From Bacillota bacterium (GTDB lineage Bacteria; Bacillota; Desulfotomaculia; Desulfotomaculales; JAJYZD01), in NCBI GenBank assembly GCA_021800315.1, contig JAJYZD010000239.1, positions 1-5,651 of the forward strand: 5,651 bases of DNA, in the 5' to 3' direction. Made by a program: the position numbers and the translations under genes. Shown piece by piece: positions 5,006-5,651 of the stretch; the stretch's first letter is position 1; the number at the start of each line of letters is the position of its first letter. A model generated the notes under the pieces. The model made no database searches. It was not told the DNA's origin and worked only from the letters and a program-made list of their open reading frames with translations.

Positions 5006-5651
5006 GTGTTTGACAGGTGTCCGGGCAGCATGGGCCTGACCACGCCCACGCTGAAGGTGAAAAAATGCCCGCAATGCGGGCGCGAGGTGGAGGTTTTCTC
5101 CAACGACGTCCAGGTCAAGTGTGAGAACTGCGGCTTCGTCGTATACAACGACGTGGCATCCTGCATCCAGTGGTGTAAGTACGCCCGGCAGTGCGTGGGT
5201 GAGGAACTGTACAAGAAGCTAAAAAAAATAAGGGTGGTCTTCCTGGGCCGGGAGAACACCTCCCGCAGCGTCATGGCCGAGGTCCTGGCCAACCGGTTGA
5301 ATACCCACCCGAACCTGGTCTTTTTGAGCGCCGGGACGCAGGTGGCGCCGATCCCGCCGGCCCGTTGGACGGGTGTCCCGGCCCCGGGCGGCGATCCCGG
5401 CTTCGATCCCGCCGCGGTCGAACTGCTTGAACGGGAAGGACTCAAAACGGCGGGCAAACCCAAGGCCATCGGCAAGCTGGGACCGGTCGACGTGGTGGTG
5501 GCCATGGAGGGCGGCCTGGACTTTGAGACCCCGGCCGGCACCCGGGTCATAACCTGGGACGTCCCCCCGCCCGGGGATGCCGGAGGCTACCAGGCCGTAC
5601 TGGACCTGCTGCAGGGAAGAATCCCCGAATTGATAAAGGAGTTAGCGGACG
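5006..5651 (+). CDS. zinc-ribbon protein fused to a low-molecular-weight-phosphatase/arsenate-reductase-like domain, partial (runs off right edge)
   Basis: The frame starts at GTG 5006, 8 nt after AAGGGGG (4991-4997), and stays open for 215 codons to the window end. Residues 1-74 form a compact Cys-rich module, with CPQCG at 21-25 and CENCG at 39-43 making a zinc ribbon. C53, C57 and C63 follow in SCIQWCKYARQCVGEELY. From memory this module also occurs as a stand-alone small protein in anaerobes. After KKLKK comes a LMW-PTP fold: VVFLGRENTSRSVMAEVLANRL (77-98), FLSAGTQ, FDPAAVELLEREGLKTAGKP, VVVAME, and ITWDVPPPGD near the end. In active enzymes the P-loop is C-x5-R-S. Here the Cys position is G81 (codon GGC, 5246-5248), while N84, R87 and S88 remain, so phosphatase or arsenate reductase activity by the usual Cys chemistry is unlikely. 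It may bind an anion or a protein instead. An A8 run marks the domain junction. Function unknown. Confidence 0.8.
   Translation, partial: MFDRCPGSMGLTTPTLKVKKCPQCGREVEVFSNDVQVKCENCGFVVYNDVASCIQWCKYARQCVGEELYKKLKKIRVVFLGRENTSRSVMAEVLANRLNTHPNLVFLSAGTQVAPIPPARWTGVPAPGGDPGFDPAAVELLEREGLKTAGKPKAIGKLGPVDVVVAMEGGLDFETPAGTRVITWDVPPPGDAGGYQAVLDLLQGRIPELIKELAD

Noticed and set aside
4852..5550. Minus-strand ORF of 232 aa
   Set aside because: Antisense to the zinc-ribbon/phosphatase-like gene; low-complexity Ser/Pro-rich start and no motif.

Overview
The window looks like chromosome from a GC-rich, Gram-positive anaerobe of the Clostridia, perhaps near the Desulfotomaculum/Pelotomaculum/Moorella group. 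This is inference from gene content: a selenocysteine tRNA, a DUF6788-type transposon protein, a GNAT acetyltransferase of a type common in such bacteria, GTG and TTG starts behind strong Shine-Dalgarno sequences, and a zinc-ribbon/phosphatase-like fusion. No marker names the species.

Left block (1-640). A DUF6788-type protein of an insertion sequence runs off the left edge on the minus strand. It has a near-consensus promoter and a perfect 11-bp inverted repeat at its start site. Diverging from it is selC, the UCA-anticodon selenocysteine tRNA (505-602), a self-contained unit with an extended -10 promoter and a strong intrinsic terminator.

Middle block (641-3155). This is a stretch of damaged genes. 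It holds an unrecognised 60-aa ORF, a short ORF with an IscB-like HNH motif and an Arg-rich segment, a lipoprotein gene with a TIG domain and one in-frame TAG, a headless and tailless piece of a plasmid-type primase/replication protein, and a GNAT acetyltransferase gene with one in-frame TAG. A perfect 28-bp palindrome overlaps the 3' end of the lipoprotein gene. TAG is also the normal stop of hisC and rnhA here, so the two internal TAG codons are best read as nonsense mutations, not as a reassigned codon.

Right block (3156-5651). Intact housekeeping genes: hisC (histidinol-phosphate aminotransferase, minus strand, just upstream of the broken GNAT gene and probably once co-transcribed with it) and rnhA (ribonuclease HI, plus strand), divergently arranged. 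After an intergenic region with a CRP-type dyad and an extended -10 promoter comes a gene running off the right edge. It joins a small zinc-ribbon protein to a low-molecular-weight-phosphatase-like domain whose catalytic Cys is Gly. An A8 run lies exactly at the domain junction.

I see no CRISPR array, rRNA or riboswitch. I see no clear previously undescribed multi-gene system. The most unusual items are the transposon promoter/hairpin, the HNH remnant, the 28-bp palindrome and the cysteine-less phosphatase-like fusion with its slippery junction.
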